From assembly GCA_039978075.1 (NCBI GenBank), contig JBDWCA010000006.1, forward strand, positions 1 through 64,000: 64,000 nt of DNA. Direction: 5' to 3'. The translations under genes and the position numbers were made by a program. The notes beneath the pieces were generated by a model. That model did no database searches and had not been told where the DNA came from. It was given only the letters and a program-made list of their open reading frames with translations. The stretch is from Anderseniella sp039978075 (GTDB lineage: Bacteria; Pseudomonadota; Alphaproteobacteria; Rhizobiales; Aestuariivirgaceae). Positions 25,624 through 35,298 of this stretch are shown piece after piece. Within the stretch, counting starts at the first letter, position 1; the number at the start of each line of letters is the position of its first letter.

Positions 25624-25881
25624 TCAGCCCTTCAGCATCGGGTCAAGCTTCCCGGCCTGTTCGAGCGCGTGCAGTTCATCGCAACCACCAACATGGTCAT
25701 CGCCGATGAATATCTGTGGCACTGACCGTTTTCCGCCTGCGCGCCGGGTCATATCCGATCGCTTGCCGGGTGCAAAGGTCACATCAATCTCTTCATACTC
25801 TATGCCCTTGCGCGACAACAGGTTCTTCGCAGCGGCGCAATAACCGCACATCATGCTCGAGTAGATTGTCACAGGCTTCAT
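25624..25881 (-). CDS. grxC: Glutaredoxin 3
   Basis: The 85-residue thioredoxin-fold protein has the dithiol active site C12-G-Y-C15 and the conserved RSVPQIFIG and HVGGCDEL segments that bind glutathione. It reduces disulfides and mixed glutathione disulfides in the cytoplasm. The start ATG at 25881 fits the family length; a longer frame only adds unconserved residues. It lies 47 bases after comF and precedes the Nit-like amidase. Confidence 0.95.
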   Translation of the reverse strand: MKPVTIYSSMMCGYCAAAKNLLSRKGIEYEEIDVTFAPGKRSDMTRRAGGKRSVPQIFIGDDHVGGCDELHALEQAGKLDPMLKG

Positions 25882-25928
25882 GTCAGTCAATTCCGGTGGT
25901 GTTGCGCTCAATTTTGATAGATATGATA

Positions 25929-26687
25929 TCAAACAGCATGGCTGACAAGCGCGAAAACAAGCACATCCACGTGAACAGCGCCAGCCCGTTTTAGCACTGC
26001 TGCGCATTCATTGGCCGTTGCGCCGGATGTCAGCACATCGTCCACCAGCAGAACCCTTTGGCCCAAAATCTCGGGAACCCGGGCCTCTGGCACCGAAAAC
26101 GCACCCTTCACATTCCGGCTGCGCTGGCTTTCACCGAGGCCCACCTGCGATCGGGTATTACGCAACCTGTCGATCAGGCCGGTTTGCGTTTTCACACCGG
26201 CAAGTGCACCAATCTCTCCGGCAAGCAGCGCCGCCTGGTTGTATCGCCGCGACCACAGGCGCCAGCGATGCAGCGGCACCGGCGCGATCACATCGGCCTC
26301 CGCAATCACATCACGCCCTGCATGAACCATCATCCGTGCCATTGAACGCACCACCTCATGCCGGTCGCGGTATTTTAATGCATGGACCAGATGCTGCGAA
26401 CAGTCATTGAACATGACAGCACCGCGCGCCCTGTCCCACATCGGCGGGTTGGCGATGGCACGTGCGGATACCGCGCCGTCTCCTTCGTCAAATATGAACG
26501 GCGTCCCATAAGCATCACAGACCGGCTGGGAGATCATTTCAAGATCTGCCCAACAGACGTCACACAACCCGCCGGCACCTGACACCGGGCGTTCGCAGAC
26601 ACCACACGTCACCGGCAAGACCATATCCAGTACACCACCGGCAAACCGCCTTCCGCCACGGGCAATATGGCTGACTGTGTTCTGCAT
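25929..26687 (-). CDS. ComF family phosphoribosyltransferase-like protein
   Basis: The 252-residue protein has an N-terminal four-cysteine zinc site (C28, C31, C42, C45) and a C-terminal phosphoribosyltransferase fold with the PRPP loop VLLVDDVLTSGAT at 212-224. YNQAALLA and the RNTRSQVGL stretch are typical of ComF. In naturally competent bacteria ComF helps handle incoming single-stranded DNA; in alphaproteobacteria the role is unproven. The ATG at 26687 is chosen to fit family length. It heads the comF-grxC-nit-DUF1178 operon. Confidence 0.92.
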   Translation of the reverse strand: MQNTVSHIARGGRRFAGGVLDMVLPVTCGVCERPVSGAGGLCDVCWADLEMISQPVCDAYGTPFIFDEGDGAVSARAIANPPMWDRARGAVMFNDCSQHLVHALKYRDRHEVVRSMARMMVHAGRDVIAEADVIAPVPLHRWRLWSRRYNQAALLAGEIGALAGVKTQTGLIDRLRNTRSQVGLGESQRSRNVKGAFSVPEARVPEILGQRVLLVDDVLTSGATANECAAVLKRAGAVHVDVLVFALVSHAV

Positions 26688-26795
26688 GGTTTTTAAACTG
26701 CCCTCATTGTCAAATGTACTGCCTGCACCACGATGCCGCTTTCTCCTCAATTTGCATACTTGCGCAAACCACAAAGCTTGACTTATCTGGCGCTC

Positions 26796-27680
26796 ATGAC
26801 AATGCCGGCTTCCGACATACCCGACCTGTTTGACCAGACTGCCCTGCTGCGCAATCTGACCCGTGCGGCCGCGAAAGGCAATCTGCCGGGTTTTCTGGAC
26901 GATGTGGCCACGACAGAGTTGATCGATCGGTTTGAGACCATTTCACGCAAGTTCTCCAACGTCGCAATCATCAGCCACGATGCATCGCGGATAACTGATG
27001 CTGTCAGGTCTCTCTTGAGCGAGGGCGGCTCCATTACCGACATTTCCATATTGGCCCCGGACCGGGTATTTCTGGACAACCCCAACCTGCCGGCAGACGC
27101 CTTTGACTGTATCTTCGCCTGCCCGGGCCTTGAATGGGCAAACGATCTGCCCGGCAGCCTCACCCGGTTGCGCCAGGCCCTGAAACCGGACGGCGTGTTG
27201 CTTGCCGCGATGCTGGGTGGTGAGAGCCTGCATGAATTACGCGCCAGCTGGCTGCAGGCGGAAACAATGATGACCGGGGGAGCCTCTCCTCGGGTTGCGC
27301 CGTTCTGTGATGTTCGTGATGCAGGCGGCCTGTTGCAGCGGGCCGGATTTGCCCTGCCTGTCGTGGACACCGACCGGCTCAAGGTTCGTTATGACAATGG
27401 TCTGGCGCTGATGAAGGATCTGAAGGCGCTGGGTCTGTCAAACAGCATGGCGGAGCGTCGCCGCTCGCTGGTGACACCCGGCCTGATGGCAATGGCGTGC
27501 GCGCACTATGACCAGAACTTTGCAGACCCCGACGACCGCGTCCGCGCCACCTTCCAGATGATCTACCTGACCGGCTGGTCGCCGCACGAAAGCCAGCCCA
27601 AGCCGCTAAGGCCGGGCTCAGCCAAAACCCGGCTCGCCGAAGCGCTAAGGGTCGATGAGAAGAAATTGCCGCGGAATTAG
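26796..27680 (+). CDS. SAM-dependent methyltransferase-like protein, NDUFAF5/BioC-like
   Basis: The 294-residue protein resembles the NDUFAF5 (C20orf7) and BioC-like methyltransferase group. It begins DIPDLFDQTALLRN, lacks a strong GxGxG motif (ISHDASRITDAVRSL occupies that place), and carries LKPDGVLLAAMLGGESLHELR and SPRVAPFCDVRDAGGLLQRAGF. NDUFAF5 is a complex I assembly factor that hydroxylates an arginine, so a complex I role is possible. ATGs at 26796 and 26802 are alternatives. It is divergent from the comF operon. Confidence 0.78.
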   Translation: MTMPASDIPDLFDQTALLRNLTRAAAKGNLPGFLDDVATTELIDRFETISRKFSNVAIISHDASRITDAVRSLLSEGGSITDISILAPDRVFLDNPNLPADAFDCIFACPGLEWANDLPGSLTRLRQALKPDGVLLAAMLGGESLHELRASWLQAETMMTGGASPRVAPFCDVRDAGGLLQRAGFALPVVDTDRLKVRYDNGLALMKDLKALGLSNSMAERRRSLVTPGLMAMACAHYDQNFADPDDRVRATFQMIYLTGWSPHESQPKPLRPGSAKTRLAEALRVDEKKLPRN

Positions 27681-27706
27681 GATCGATCGCCTTGGCAATG
27701 ATCGGA

Positions 27707-27844
27707 TCACAGACCGCCCAGGGTTCCCCCGATAACTGCAAGAGTTGCAAAAATCGCGGCCGACATGCCAAGGGCCAGAACCGTGTAATCGCGCATGATC
27801 GGACGGCGGTCAGCCGGCGCTGTATCTGATTTTGAGTTGAACAT
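27707..27844 (-). CDS. 45-residue single-pass membrane microprotein
   Basis: The frame encodes a polar N-terminus (MFNSKSDTAPADRRPIMRDY) and one hydrophobic helix (about 21-42, rich in Ala, Leu, Ile and Gly), ending GGLGGL-like after an AVIGG turn. A GGGGAAG ribosome site lies about 9 bases before the ATG at 27844, which supports translation. No family was recognised. It follows mutT on the same strand (mutT ends at 27948) and converges with the methyltransferase gene. Confidence 0.6.
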   Translation of the reverse strand: MFNSKSDTAPADRRPIMRDYTVLALGMSAAIFATLAVIGGTLGGL

Positions 27845-27947
27845 CTTAACTTACTTCCCCGTTACTCACTGTACTCACCACATTTGCCCGCCTTGTCTGG
27901 CGGATCGGTTGTGTTGGAACATTAACGGGTTGCTACCGGTGTCTGCC

Positions 27948-28355
27948 TCAGAGCAGATCTATCAAATGAGCAATCAACGGCTCATCTGCCGGTGGCATGG
28001 GAAACTCGCGCAGCTTGTTCGGCCTGACCCAGCGGATATCGCTGTGTTCGCGCTTTTCAACCTCGCCATTCCACCTGCGGCATACATAAACCGGCATGAG
28101 CAGGTGGAAATCATCATAGGCGTGGCTGGCAAACGTCACAGGTGCCAGACAGGCTTGCGTTACATCGATACCCAACTCTTCCTTCAATTCACGTATCAAC
28201 GCGACTTCAGGCTGTTCTCCGGGTTCGACCTTGCCACCGGGAAACTCCCATAGTCCGGCAAGTGTCTTGCCCTGAGGACGCTGGGCTATCAGGACTCTAC
28301 CGTCCGGATCGACCAGTGCACAGGCAACGACGAGAACGAGCTTCTTTCCGTTCAT
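27948..28355 (-). CDS. mutT: 8-oxo-dGTP diphosphatase MutT
   Basis: The 135-residue Nudix protein has an intact box in GGKVEPGEQPEVALIRELKE followed by ELGI. The preceding RPQGKTLAGLWEFPGG is the MutT signature that reads 8-oxoguanine. It removes oxidised dGTP from the nucleotide pool. It lies 112 bases after argJ on the same strand, the normal alphaproteobacterial argJ-mutT arrangement. Confidence 0.93.
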   Translation of the reverse strand: MNGKKLVLVVACALVDPDGRVLIAQRPQGKTLAGLWEFPGGKVEPGEQPEVALIRELKEELGIDVTQACLAPVTFASHAYDDFHLLMPVYVCRRWNGEVEKREHSDIRWVRPNKLREFPMPPADEPLIAHLIDLL

Positions 28356-28467
28356 GTCCGGGAACCACCTTGGCGAATAAGGGTTAACAGGGTTGTTTGG
28401 ATTTTAGGTTTTGAAGCGGCACAATCACTCTTTGTGTCGGCAAGGTTACCAAATTGCAACCGGCCCC

Positions 28468-29712
28468 TCAGCTTCGATACGAACCGTTAATATCAATGTA
28501 GCCATGGGTCAGGTCGCACGTCCACACAGTGGCGGTGCCCTTGCCGACGCCGACATCAACCGAAATATCGATTTGTTGGCCCTTCATGTGCGGAACCAGT
28601 TTTTCCTCATCAAAACCCGGGTGAACACTGCCCTTTGAAGCGACCAGAATACCGCCTATGCGAATTTTCAGCCTATCACGATCTGCCCTTTCGCCCGACT
28701 TGCCAACCGCCATGACAATACGCCCCCAATTGGCGTCCTCGCCGGCAATCGCGGTTTTGACCAGCGGGGAATTTGCAATAGCAAGTCCGATACGGCGCGC
28801 TGCCGTGTCATTTTGAGCACCTGTCACCGTCATCGCCACAAACTTGCTGGCACCTTCGCCGTCGCGCACCGTTTGATGTGCCAGGTCCTGCAGCACCTGA
28901 TCAAGCCCTTTCCTGAATGACTTCAGGGCGCCATCATCAATGTTGCGAATACCCTTTGGGGCATTGCCTGACTTGCCGGTGGCACACAACAACAACGTGT
29001 CTGATGTCGACGTGTCTCCATCAACCGTAATCGAGTTGAAGCTGCGATTGGCTGCATCTGACAACATTTTCTGCATCAGACCATGCGGCAGGCCTGCATC
29101 AGTGAACACGAAGCAAAGCATGGTGGCCATGTCGGGCGCGATCATGCCGGAGCCCTTGGCGATGCCGTTGATGGTGACCGTCTTGCCGCCCAGCCTTGCT
29201 GTTGCAGTTGACAGTTTGGGAAACGTATCGGTTGTCATTATGGCCCGGGCCGCCGCCATCCATGCATCATCCGTCGCAGCATCCTTCAGGTCTGAAAGTC
29301 GTGATGTGATCGGCGCCGGATCAAGCGTCTCACCAATCACGCCAGTTGATGCCAGATAAACCTCCGACGCGTCGCAGCCGACAACCTTGCTTGCCTCATC
29401 GAGCGTTGCCTGCACAGTGCGCAGACCTGCCTTTCCGGTAAACGCATTGGCATTGCTGGCATTGACCACAATGGCGCGCACCTTGCCTTTTTTCATATTG
29501 GCCCGACACAGGTCCACGGGTGCAGAACAGGTCTTTGAATTGGTCAGCACGCCGGCGATGGTTGATCCCTTGTCCAGCACGCACAGCAGCAGGTCATCCC
29601 TGCCCTTGTATTTGACCCCGGTCGCCGCCGTGGCCAGGCGCACTCCCTCAATCGCCGGCAAATCGGCAAAACTCTCAGGAGCAAGGGGGGACTGGGGCAG
29701 TGCTTTGGCCAT
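28468..29712 (-). CDS. argJ: Bifunctional glutamate N-acetyltransferase / amino-acid acetyltransferase ArgJ
   Basis: The 414-residue ArgJ transfers acetyl from N-acetylornithine to glutamate and so recycles acetyl groups in arginine synthesis. The self-cleavage site is in KGSGMIAPDMATML, between A196 and T197; T197 becomes the nucleophile of the beta chain. ASTGVIGE near 121-128 and the C-terminal DLTHGYIDINGSYRS are family signatures. The start at 29712 is chosen because conserved sequence begins soon after it. Confidence 0.96.
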   Translation of the reverse strand: MAKALPQSPLAPESFADLPAIEGVRLATAATGVKYKGRDDLLLCVLDKGSTIAGVLTNSKTCSAPVDLCRANMKKGKVRAIVVNASNANAFTGKAGLRTVQATLDEASKVVGCDASEVYLASTGVIGETLDPAPITSRLSDLKDAATDDAWMAAARAIMTTDTFPKLSTATARLGGKTVTINGIAKGSGMIAPDMATMLCFVFTDAGLPHGLMQKMLSDAANRSFNSITVDGDTSTSDTLLLCATGKSGNAPKGIRNIDDGALKSFRKGLDQVLQDLAHQTVRDGEGASKFVAMTVTGAQNDTAARRIGLAIANSPLVKTAIAGEDANWGRIVMAVGKSGERADRDRLKIRIGGILVASKGSVHPGFDEEKLVPHMKGQQIDISVDVGVGKGTATVWTCDLTHGYIDINGSYRS

Positions 29713-29799
29713 GGCAGGTTGTCCTGTGGAAGCGCTGTTCACGCGCAAGTGGGGTACATGAACTGGTTACACCAAAGGTATTACCGGCAATCAGCTGCT

Positions 29800-29844
29800 G
29801 GCAACAAACAAAAAGTCCGCAAAACCTGTTGCGGTTTTGCGGAC
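29800..29844 (-). terminator. Rho-independent terminator after the PPIase gene
   Basis: A perfect 12-bp stem (GTCCGCAAAACC and GGTTTTGCGGAC, 29815-29826 and 29833-29844) with a 6-base loop is followed on the minus strand by TTTTTGTTTGTTG. It lies 30 bases after the PPIase stop and separates that gene from argJ. Confidence 0.9.
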
Positions 29845-29874
29845 ATGAATGTCGGATCCGGGCAGGTTCGGCAC

Positions 29875-30819
29875 TTACTGAGCGTCGCCCTTGTTGGACT
29901 TGCCACCTGTCGTCTGTGAAGCAGCGCCGCCGGTTGTCGCAGGCACCTGTCCGGAAGCATCAAGCGCCTGACGCTTCTTTTCCGCTTCATCCTGCAACCG
30001 TTTCAGGTCAGGATCGAGGATCTCGATTTCGCCTGCAGCGCGCAATTCCAGAACCTTGTCCTGAACCGCCTTGCGCAGCAACACCAGCCGTATCGGATTC
30101 CTGACCTGTTCAAACGGCTGGGCGCCGCCTTCCTGAACATCTTCCAGCTTGATGATATGCCAGCCAAAGTCAGTTTTTACCGGCTTTGAAACCTCACCCT
30201 TTTTCAGGGAAAAAACCGCCTTGGAAAACGCCGGCACCATTTCAGCAGCGGTAAAGAAACCCAGGTCGCCGCCATAGTCCCGCGATCCGTCGAGCGATAC
30301 CTGTTTGGCGACTTCTTCAAATTTTTCGCCCTTCTCAAGGCGGGCCATTGCGCCCTTCGCATCTTCTTCGGAGTTGACCAGGATATGGCGGGCACGCGCG
30401 CGCTTCTCCGTGGTGACTTTTGCGGCTTCTTTTTCGTAAGCCGCTTTCACAGCGTCTTCTGTAACCGAAGTGGCCAGATTGTCCGTGAAATAGGCATCGC
30501 GCAGAGCCTTGGCCTGATAGTATTTCAAACGCCTGTTGTATTCTTCAGTCTCGATCGTTTTCGCCTTGACTGCTTCCTGGGCGAGCAGATGGCGCTCAAT
30601 CAGATACTCAACGATAAATGCGAATCTGAAATTTCCCGGGACCTTCTCCAACTGAGGCCGCAGGTCATCGGATGCCAGCGCAATTTCCTTTGTCGTGATA
30701 TTGTAGCCATTGACCTTGGCCACAACCTTCTCGGCTTCTTGCGCACCGGCTGTCGTTGAGCCCGCGACAAATGCAGTTGTTACCAACGCCACAAACAGCT
30801 TCAAACAATACGTTCTCAT
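29875..30819 (-). CDS. Periplasmic parvulin-type peptidyl-prolyl isomerase
   Basis: The 314-residue protein has a signal peptide (1-26, cleavage near TAGAQ), an N-terminal SurA-like helical domain, and a parvulin domain (about 150-245: RARHILV, GGDLGFFTAAEMVPAF and FGWHIIKLED). A charged C-terminal tail rich in Gly, Lys and Thr ends it. It would catalyse proline isomerisation and assist outer-membrane protein folding. It is divergent from secA, so export and folding genes adjoin. The ATG at 30819 starts the signal peptide. Confidence 0.93.
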   Translation of the reverse strand: MRTYCLKLFVALVTTAFVAGSTTAGAQEAEKVVAKVNGYNITTKEIALASDDLRPQLEKVPGNFRFAFIVEYLIERHLLAQEAVKAKTIETEEYNRRLKYYQAKALRDAYFTDNLATSVTEDAVKAAYEKEAAKVTTEKRARARHILVNSEEDAKGAMARLEKGEKFEEVAKQVSLDGSRDYGGDLGFFTAAEMVPAFSKAVFSLKKGEVSKPVKTDFGWHIIKLEDVQEGGAQPFEQVRNPIRLVLLRKAVQDKVLELRAAGEIEILDPDLKRLQDEAEKKRQALDASGQVPATTGGAASQTTGGKSNKGDAQ

Positions 30820-31331
30820 ATTACCCAACCAACCTCTTGGACAGCCTGCTGCCTGAAAGACCGGAGCAGGGTCGTCGTAAATCCAGATCAATTCTACCTG
30901 ATCATCTCAGGTCAATGCTCGTCAATTCGGGCGACATTAAGCCAACTCGACATGACCTCGATACGTCTCGCAAATGACAAACGCCATCAATGCGATGCAC
31001 AATGCGTACATTCGATACGATATTCAAGTGTGCTGTCGATCCACGACTTGCCTCACCAAATCTTGTTCAATCCGATATTTTCGCCTTGAAACAGCCGCTT
31101 ATCCACACTATCTGCCGCTGACGCAACCAAGGATGCCGTTTAGTACGCGGCTTTCCTACTACATTTTTCTTGCAGACGTTGCCCATTTGCCACACCTGTT
31201 GCGGCGTGCAGACAAGTTGATTAAACATTACGGCATGGTTCTCGACTGACAACAGCTACCCAAAAAAGACGGCCAGCGAGCCGAAAACGGCTTTCAGCGG
31301 CCTAACAAGACTTAAATTCTAAGGACACCAA
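30820..31331 (+). other. Intergenic region between the PPIase gene and secA
   Basis: This 512-base divergent region must carry promoters for both genes, but I see no strong consensus pair. An AAGGA ribosome site precedes secA by about 6 bases. A short hairpin AGCCG-AAAA-CGGCT lies about 45 bases before the secA start. An open frame at 30974-31249 has no ribosome site or recognisable domain. Confidence 0.5.
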
Positions 31332-34058
31332 ATGTTCGGACTGGGTTCAATAGCTTCCAAGGTTTTTGGAAGCTCAAACGATCGCAAGGTCAAAAAGTAT
31401 CAATCCCGCGTAGACGAAATCAATGCGCTTGAGCCTGAACTCGCTGCGCTGAGCGATGACGAACTTCGTGCGCGCACTGCAACGTTCCGGCAGCAATTTG
31501 CCGACGGAACAACGCTGGATGATCTGCTGGTCCCGGCTTTCGCCACGGTCCGCGAGGGATCAAAACGTGCGCTGGGTCTGCGGCACTTCGACGTGCAGCT
31601 GGTTGGCGGCATGGTCCTGAACGACAATTCGATTGCCGAGATGAGAACCGGTGAAGGCAAGACGCTGGTGGCAACCCTGCCGGTATATCTCAATGCCATT
31701 TCAGGCAAGGCGGTGCATGTCGTCACCGTCAATGACTATCTGGCCCAGCGCGATGCTGCCTGGATGGGCAAGGTTTATGAGTTCCTCGGTCTGCGGGTCG
31801 GCGTCATTGTGCACGGCCTTGAAGACGACGAACGCCGCGACCAGTATGCCTGTGATGTGACTTATGCCACCAACAACGAGCTGGGCTTCGATTATCTTCG
31901 CGACAACATGAAATACGCCGTCGAAGACATGGTACAGCGCGGACACTATTACTCGATTGTCGATGAAGTGGACTCGATCCTGATTGACGAGGCCCGCACG
32001 CCGTTGATTATTTCCGGTGCACTGGAAGACCGCTCCGACCTGTATACCGACATCGACAAAATCATCCCGCAACTGATTGAAGAAGATTACGAAATTGACG
32101 AGAAGACCAAGTCTGTCTCATTGACCGAAGCCGGCAACGAACACATTGAGCAATTGCTACAGACATCGGGAATGATGACCGAAGGATCATTGTACGATGT
32201 GGAAAACGTTGCCCTGGTCCACCACGTCAACCAATCGCTGCGCGCGCACAAGGTCTTTGTCAGGGACCGTGACTACATCGTGAAGGATGACGAGGTAGTG
32301 ATCATCGACGAATTCACCGGGCGGATGATGCCGGGCCGGCGCTATTCCGAAGGTCAGCACCAGGCGATCGAAGCCAAGGAAAACGTCCGCATCCAGCCGG
32401 AAAACCAGACGCTTGCCTCGATAACCTTCCAGAACTATTTCCGCCTCTATGAAAAGCTCGCCGGCATGACCGGAACGGCGTCCACCGAGGCAGACGAATT
32501 TCTGGATATTTACAAGCTGGATGTGGTTGAAGTGCCGACCAATGTCGCGGTTAGGCGCCTTGATGAGGATGATGAGGTATACCGCAGCGTACGCGAGAAA
32601 TTCGATGCCATTGTTGTGGCCATAAAAGATGCCCGTGAGCGTGGCCAGCCGGTGCTGGTCGGCACGACGTCGATCGACAAATCCGAATACCTGGCTCAGC
32701 ACCTTAAGGAGCTTGGGATTCCGCACAATGTTCTGAACGCGCGCTACCATGAACAGGAAGCCCAGATCATTTCGCAAGCCGGTGTACCAGGTGCAGTTAC
32801 CATTGCCACCAACATGGCTGGCCGCGGCACCGACATTCAGCTTGGCGGCAATGCGGACATGCGCATTGAAAACGAACTTGGCGAGGTGCCGGAGGGTAAA
32901 AAACGCGACGCGGCCATCGAAAAGATCAACGCTGAAATTGCCGAACACAAGCAAAAAGCGCTGGATGCCGGCGGATTGTTTGTCATTGCAACCGAACGCC
33001 ATGAAAGCCGCCGGATCGACAACCAGCTTCGTGGCCGTTCCGGCCGTCAGGGCGATCCTGGCCGGTCACGCTTCTACCTGTCGCTGGAAGATGACCTGAT
33101 GCGCATTTTCGGCTCTGAGCGCATGGACTCCATGTTGCAGAAGCTGGGTCTTGAAGAAGGTGAGGCGATTGTTCATCCCTGGATCAACAAGGCTCTTGCA
33201 AAAGCCCAGCAGAAGGTCGAGGCGCGCAATTTCGATGCCCGCAAGAACATCCTGAAATTCGACGATGTGATGAACGATCAGCGCAAGGTTATCTTCGAAC
33301 AGCGCATCGATATCATGAACGGTAACGAGATTTCAGGCACCGTGGACGATATGCGCCATGAAGTGGTGGACTCGACCGTGGTGGAATTCATCCCGCCAAG
33401 TGCCTATCCGGAACAATGGCGGTCAGCTGAACTGCGCGAAAAACTGCGCGACGTGGTGGCAATCGATTTCCCCGTTGAAGACTGGGCTGACGAGGAAGGT
33501 ATCGCGGATGAGGAAATCCGTGAACGGGTGACGGAAGCTGCCGATAATCTTTATGCCGAAAAGCGCGAGAAGTACGGCGCTGAGATCATGGAGTACATCG
33601 AAAAGGAAGTGCTGCTGCGATCGCTGGATCAGTTGTGGCGCGAACACATCATCACCCTGGAACATTTACGCCAGGCGGTTCAGCTGCGCGGCTATGGTCA
33701 GCGCGACCCGCTCAACGAATACAAGACCGAAGGTTTCACGCTGTTCGAACAGATGATCGTTCGATTGCGTGCGGTCGTGACCGGACAGCTTCTGCGCGTT
33801 GAAGTCTCCCAGAACGGCGCTGATGAGATGTTCCCGGATGACGAGGAACTGCCTGACATGTTCATCGAGGATTTCGATGAACATGGCAATGAAATGCCGC
33901 CTGGAACAGTGCTGTCTGCCGCAGTCTCGCCTTCCCCGGACCAGCCTGAAGGGTTCAACCCGGAAGATCCGCTGACCTGGGGGCCGGTCGGGCGCAATCA
34001 GGCATGCCCGTGCGGGTCAGGTAAAAAGTTCAAGCACTGCCACGGGGCCTTTGTTTGA
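31332..34058 (+). CDS. secA: Preprotein translocase ATPase SecA
   Basis: The 908-residue motor drives proteins through SecYEG. Visible parts are the nucleotide site (MRTGEGKTLVATLP), DEVD (Walker B), the preprotein cross-linking domain, NBD2 (GTDIQLGGNADM and GRSGRQGDPGRS), the helical scaffold, and the C-terminal zinc motif CPCGSGKKFKHCHG that binds SecB. The linker before the zinc motif is acidic. The TGA overlaps the TTG start of the following L,D-transpeptidase gene. Confidence 0.98.
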   Translation: MFGLGSIASKVFGSSNDRKVKKYQSRVDEINALEPELAALSDDELRARTATFRQQFADGTTLDDLLVPAFATVREGSKRALGLRHFDVQLVGGMVLNDNSIAEMRTGEGKTLVATLPVYLNAISGKAVHVVTVNDYLAQRDAAWMGKVYEFLGLRVGVIVHGLEDDERRDQYACDVTYATNNELGFDYLRDNMKYAVEDMVQRGHYYSIVDEVDSILIDEARTPLIISGALEDRSDLYTDIDKIIPQLIEEDYEIDEKTKSVSLTEAGNEHIEQLLQTSGMMTEGSLYDVENVALVHHVNQSLRAHKVFVRDRDYIVKDDEVVIIDEFTGRMMPGRRYSEGQHQAIEAKENVRIQPENQTLASITFQNYFRLYEKLAGMTGTASTEADEFLDIYKLDVVEVPTNVAVRRLDEDDEVYRSVREKFDAIVVAIKDARERGQPVLVGTTSIDKSEYLAQHLKELGIPHNVLNARYHEQEAQIISQAGVPGAVTIATNMAGRGTDIQLGGNADMRIENELGEVPEGKKRDAAIEKINAEIAEHKQKALDAGGLFVIATERHESRRIDNQLRGRSGRQGDPGRSRFYLSLEDDLMRIFGSERMDSMLQKLGLEEGEAIVHPWINKALAKAQQKVEARNFDARKNILKFDDVMNDQRKVIFEQRIDIMNGNEISGTVDDMRHEVVDSTVVEFIPPSAYPEQWRSAELREKLRDVVAIDFPVEDWADEEGIADEEIRERVTEAADNLYAEKREKYGAEIMEYIEKEVLLRSLDQLWREHIITLEHLRQAVQLRGYGQRDPLNEYKTEGFTLFEQMIVRLRAVVTGQLLRVEVSQNGADEMFPDDEELPDMFIEDFDEHGNEMPPGTVLSAAVSPSPDQPEGFNPEDPLTWGPVGRNQACPCGSGKKFKHCHGAFV

Positions 34059-35239
34059 GTAAGAGTTCCGGCATAAGCAGGCGGCGCCTCATTGCTGGCG
34101 TCACTGCAAACGCTGGCCTGATGCTGACGGCCGCCTCCGCTTTTGCAGCCGGTTCTCCGTCCCACCGCAAAAGACTGCTGGCGGCAAACCCCAGGCCGGT
34201 CCCGCCGTTTACGCCGATTCAACCGTCCGCCACGGCTGAAACACTGCAGGTGCTGGTTTCCATCAAACAACAATCCATGCAGGTCTTTTCGGGCCAGCGT
34301 CAGATCGGATTCAGTCCGATTTCTTCCGGTAAGCCAGGCAAGGAAACTCCGCACGGCATTTTCTCGGTGCTGCGAAAACACAAGTTCCGCTGGTCCAACC
34401 TGTATGTCCGCGAGCCAATGCCGTTCATGCAGCGCCTGACCTGGAGCGGCATCGCGCTGCATGCCGGCGAATTGCCCGGATACCCGGCTTCACACGGCTG
34501 CATACGCATGCCCGACGAGTTTGCAAAGCAGCTGTTTGATCTGGAAACCAGTGACCGGCACGTGATCATCTCCGATACACCGGCAACCCCGGTTGGCGTG
34601 GCACATGCAGGCCTGCTGAAACCTGCGTCCACAGTAGAGACGCAAAAATATGCGCCGCCGGTGTCAAATCCGCCATTGCGGGTTTTACTCACCCGCCTGA
34701 CCGGCCGCGAAAAAACCCTCAACGGCCAGAAAATCCTGAACAAACTCGGATTTGGGGCCGGCAAGCCGGACGGCTATGTGGGCCGCAAGACCTGGCGGGC
34801 CATTCACAATTTCCAGAAATCGATTGAGTTGTCGGCAAATGGTGTCCTGAACGACGCAACCTATCACGCGCTGCGCTCATCAAATGGTGCAGAAGATTAC
34901 CCGGAAGGCCACCTTTATGTGCGCCAAGGCTATAAGCCATTGTTTGATATCGCCATCCCACTCAAAGATGCCGAACAACCACTGGGCGCCCATCTCTTGA
35001 CCTTGCCGGAAGAACACGGAGATCGAAACAACCCCGAGTGGCTGTCGGTCAGTCTCGAACATGAAACGTCAAAGGCCGGGTTGGACGCGTTTTTGCGGTT
35101 CACCATTCCTGATGATGTACGTAATCGCATTGAAAACCGGCTTGGTGCCCATTCTTCCGTCGCCATTTCAGACACCGGTCTCGGGCCGGAAACCGGCAAG
35201 GGCACCGATTTCATCGTTGTCACCAAACACTACAGCTGA
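34055..35239 (+). CDS. L,D-transpeptidase with peptidoglycan-binding domain
   Basis: The 394-residue exported protein has an N-terminal twin-arginine-like signal (SRRRLIAG, about 8-32) and a YkuD catalytic domain (about 62-175) with H136, H147 and the nucleophile C149 in SHGCIRM. A helical peptidoglycan-binding domain follows (about 225-275: LGFGAGKPDGYVGRKTWRAI), and a C-terminal YkuD-associated region ends it. It would make 3-3 cross-links or anchor proteins to the wall. The start TTG overlaps the secA stop (TTGA), so expression is likely coupled to secA. Confidence 0.88.
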   Translation: MSKSSGISRRRLIAGVTANAGLMLTAASAFAAGSPSHRKRLLAANPRPVPPFTPIQPSATAETLQVLVSIKQQSMQVFSGQRQIGFSPISSGKPGKETPHGIFSVLRKHKFRWSNLYVREPMPFMQRLTWSGIALHAGELPGYPASHGCIRMPDEFAKQLFDLETSDRHVIISDTPATPVGVAHAGLLKPASTVETQKYAPPVSNPPLRVLLTRLTGREKTLNGQKILNKLGFGAGKPDGYVGRKTWRAIHNFQKSIELSANGVLNDATYHALRSSNGAEDYPEGHLYVRQGYKPLFDIAIPLKDAEQPLGAHLLTLPEEHGDRNNPEWLSVSLEHETSKAGLDAFLRFTIPDDVRNRIENRLGAHSSVAISDTGLGPETGKGTDFIVVTKHYS

Positions 35240-35298
35240 CGCTGAGGTTGATTTAGCGGCTTGGCAAATACGCCATAGTTGTTAACGTGCGCCGCAAC

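Noticed and set aside
30974..31249. A 91-residue open frame before secA
   Set aside because: No ribosome site, no domain and unusual residue composition; treated as intergenic.
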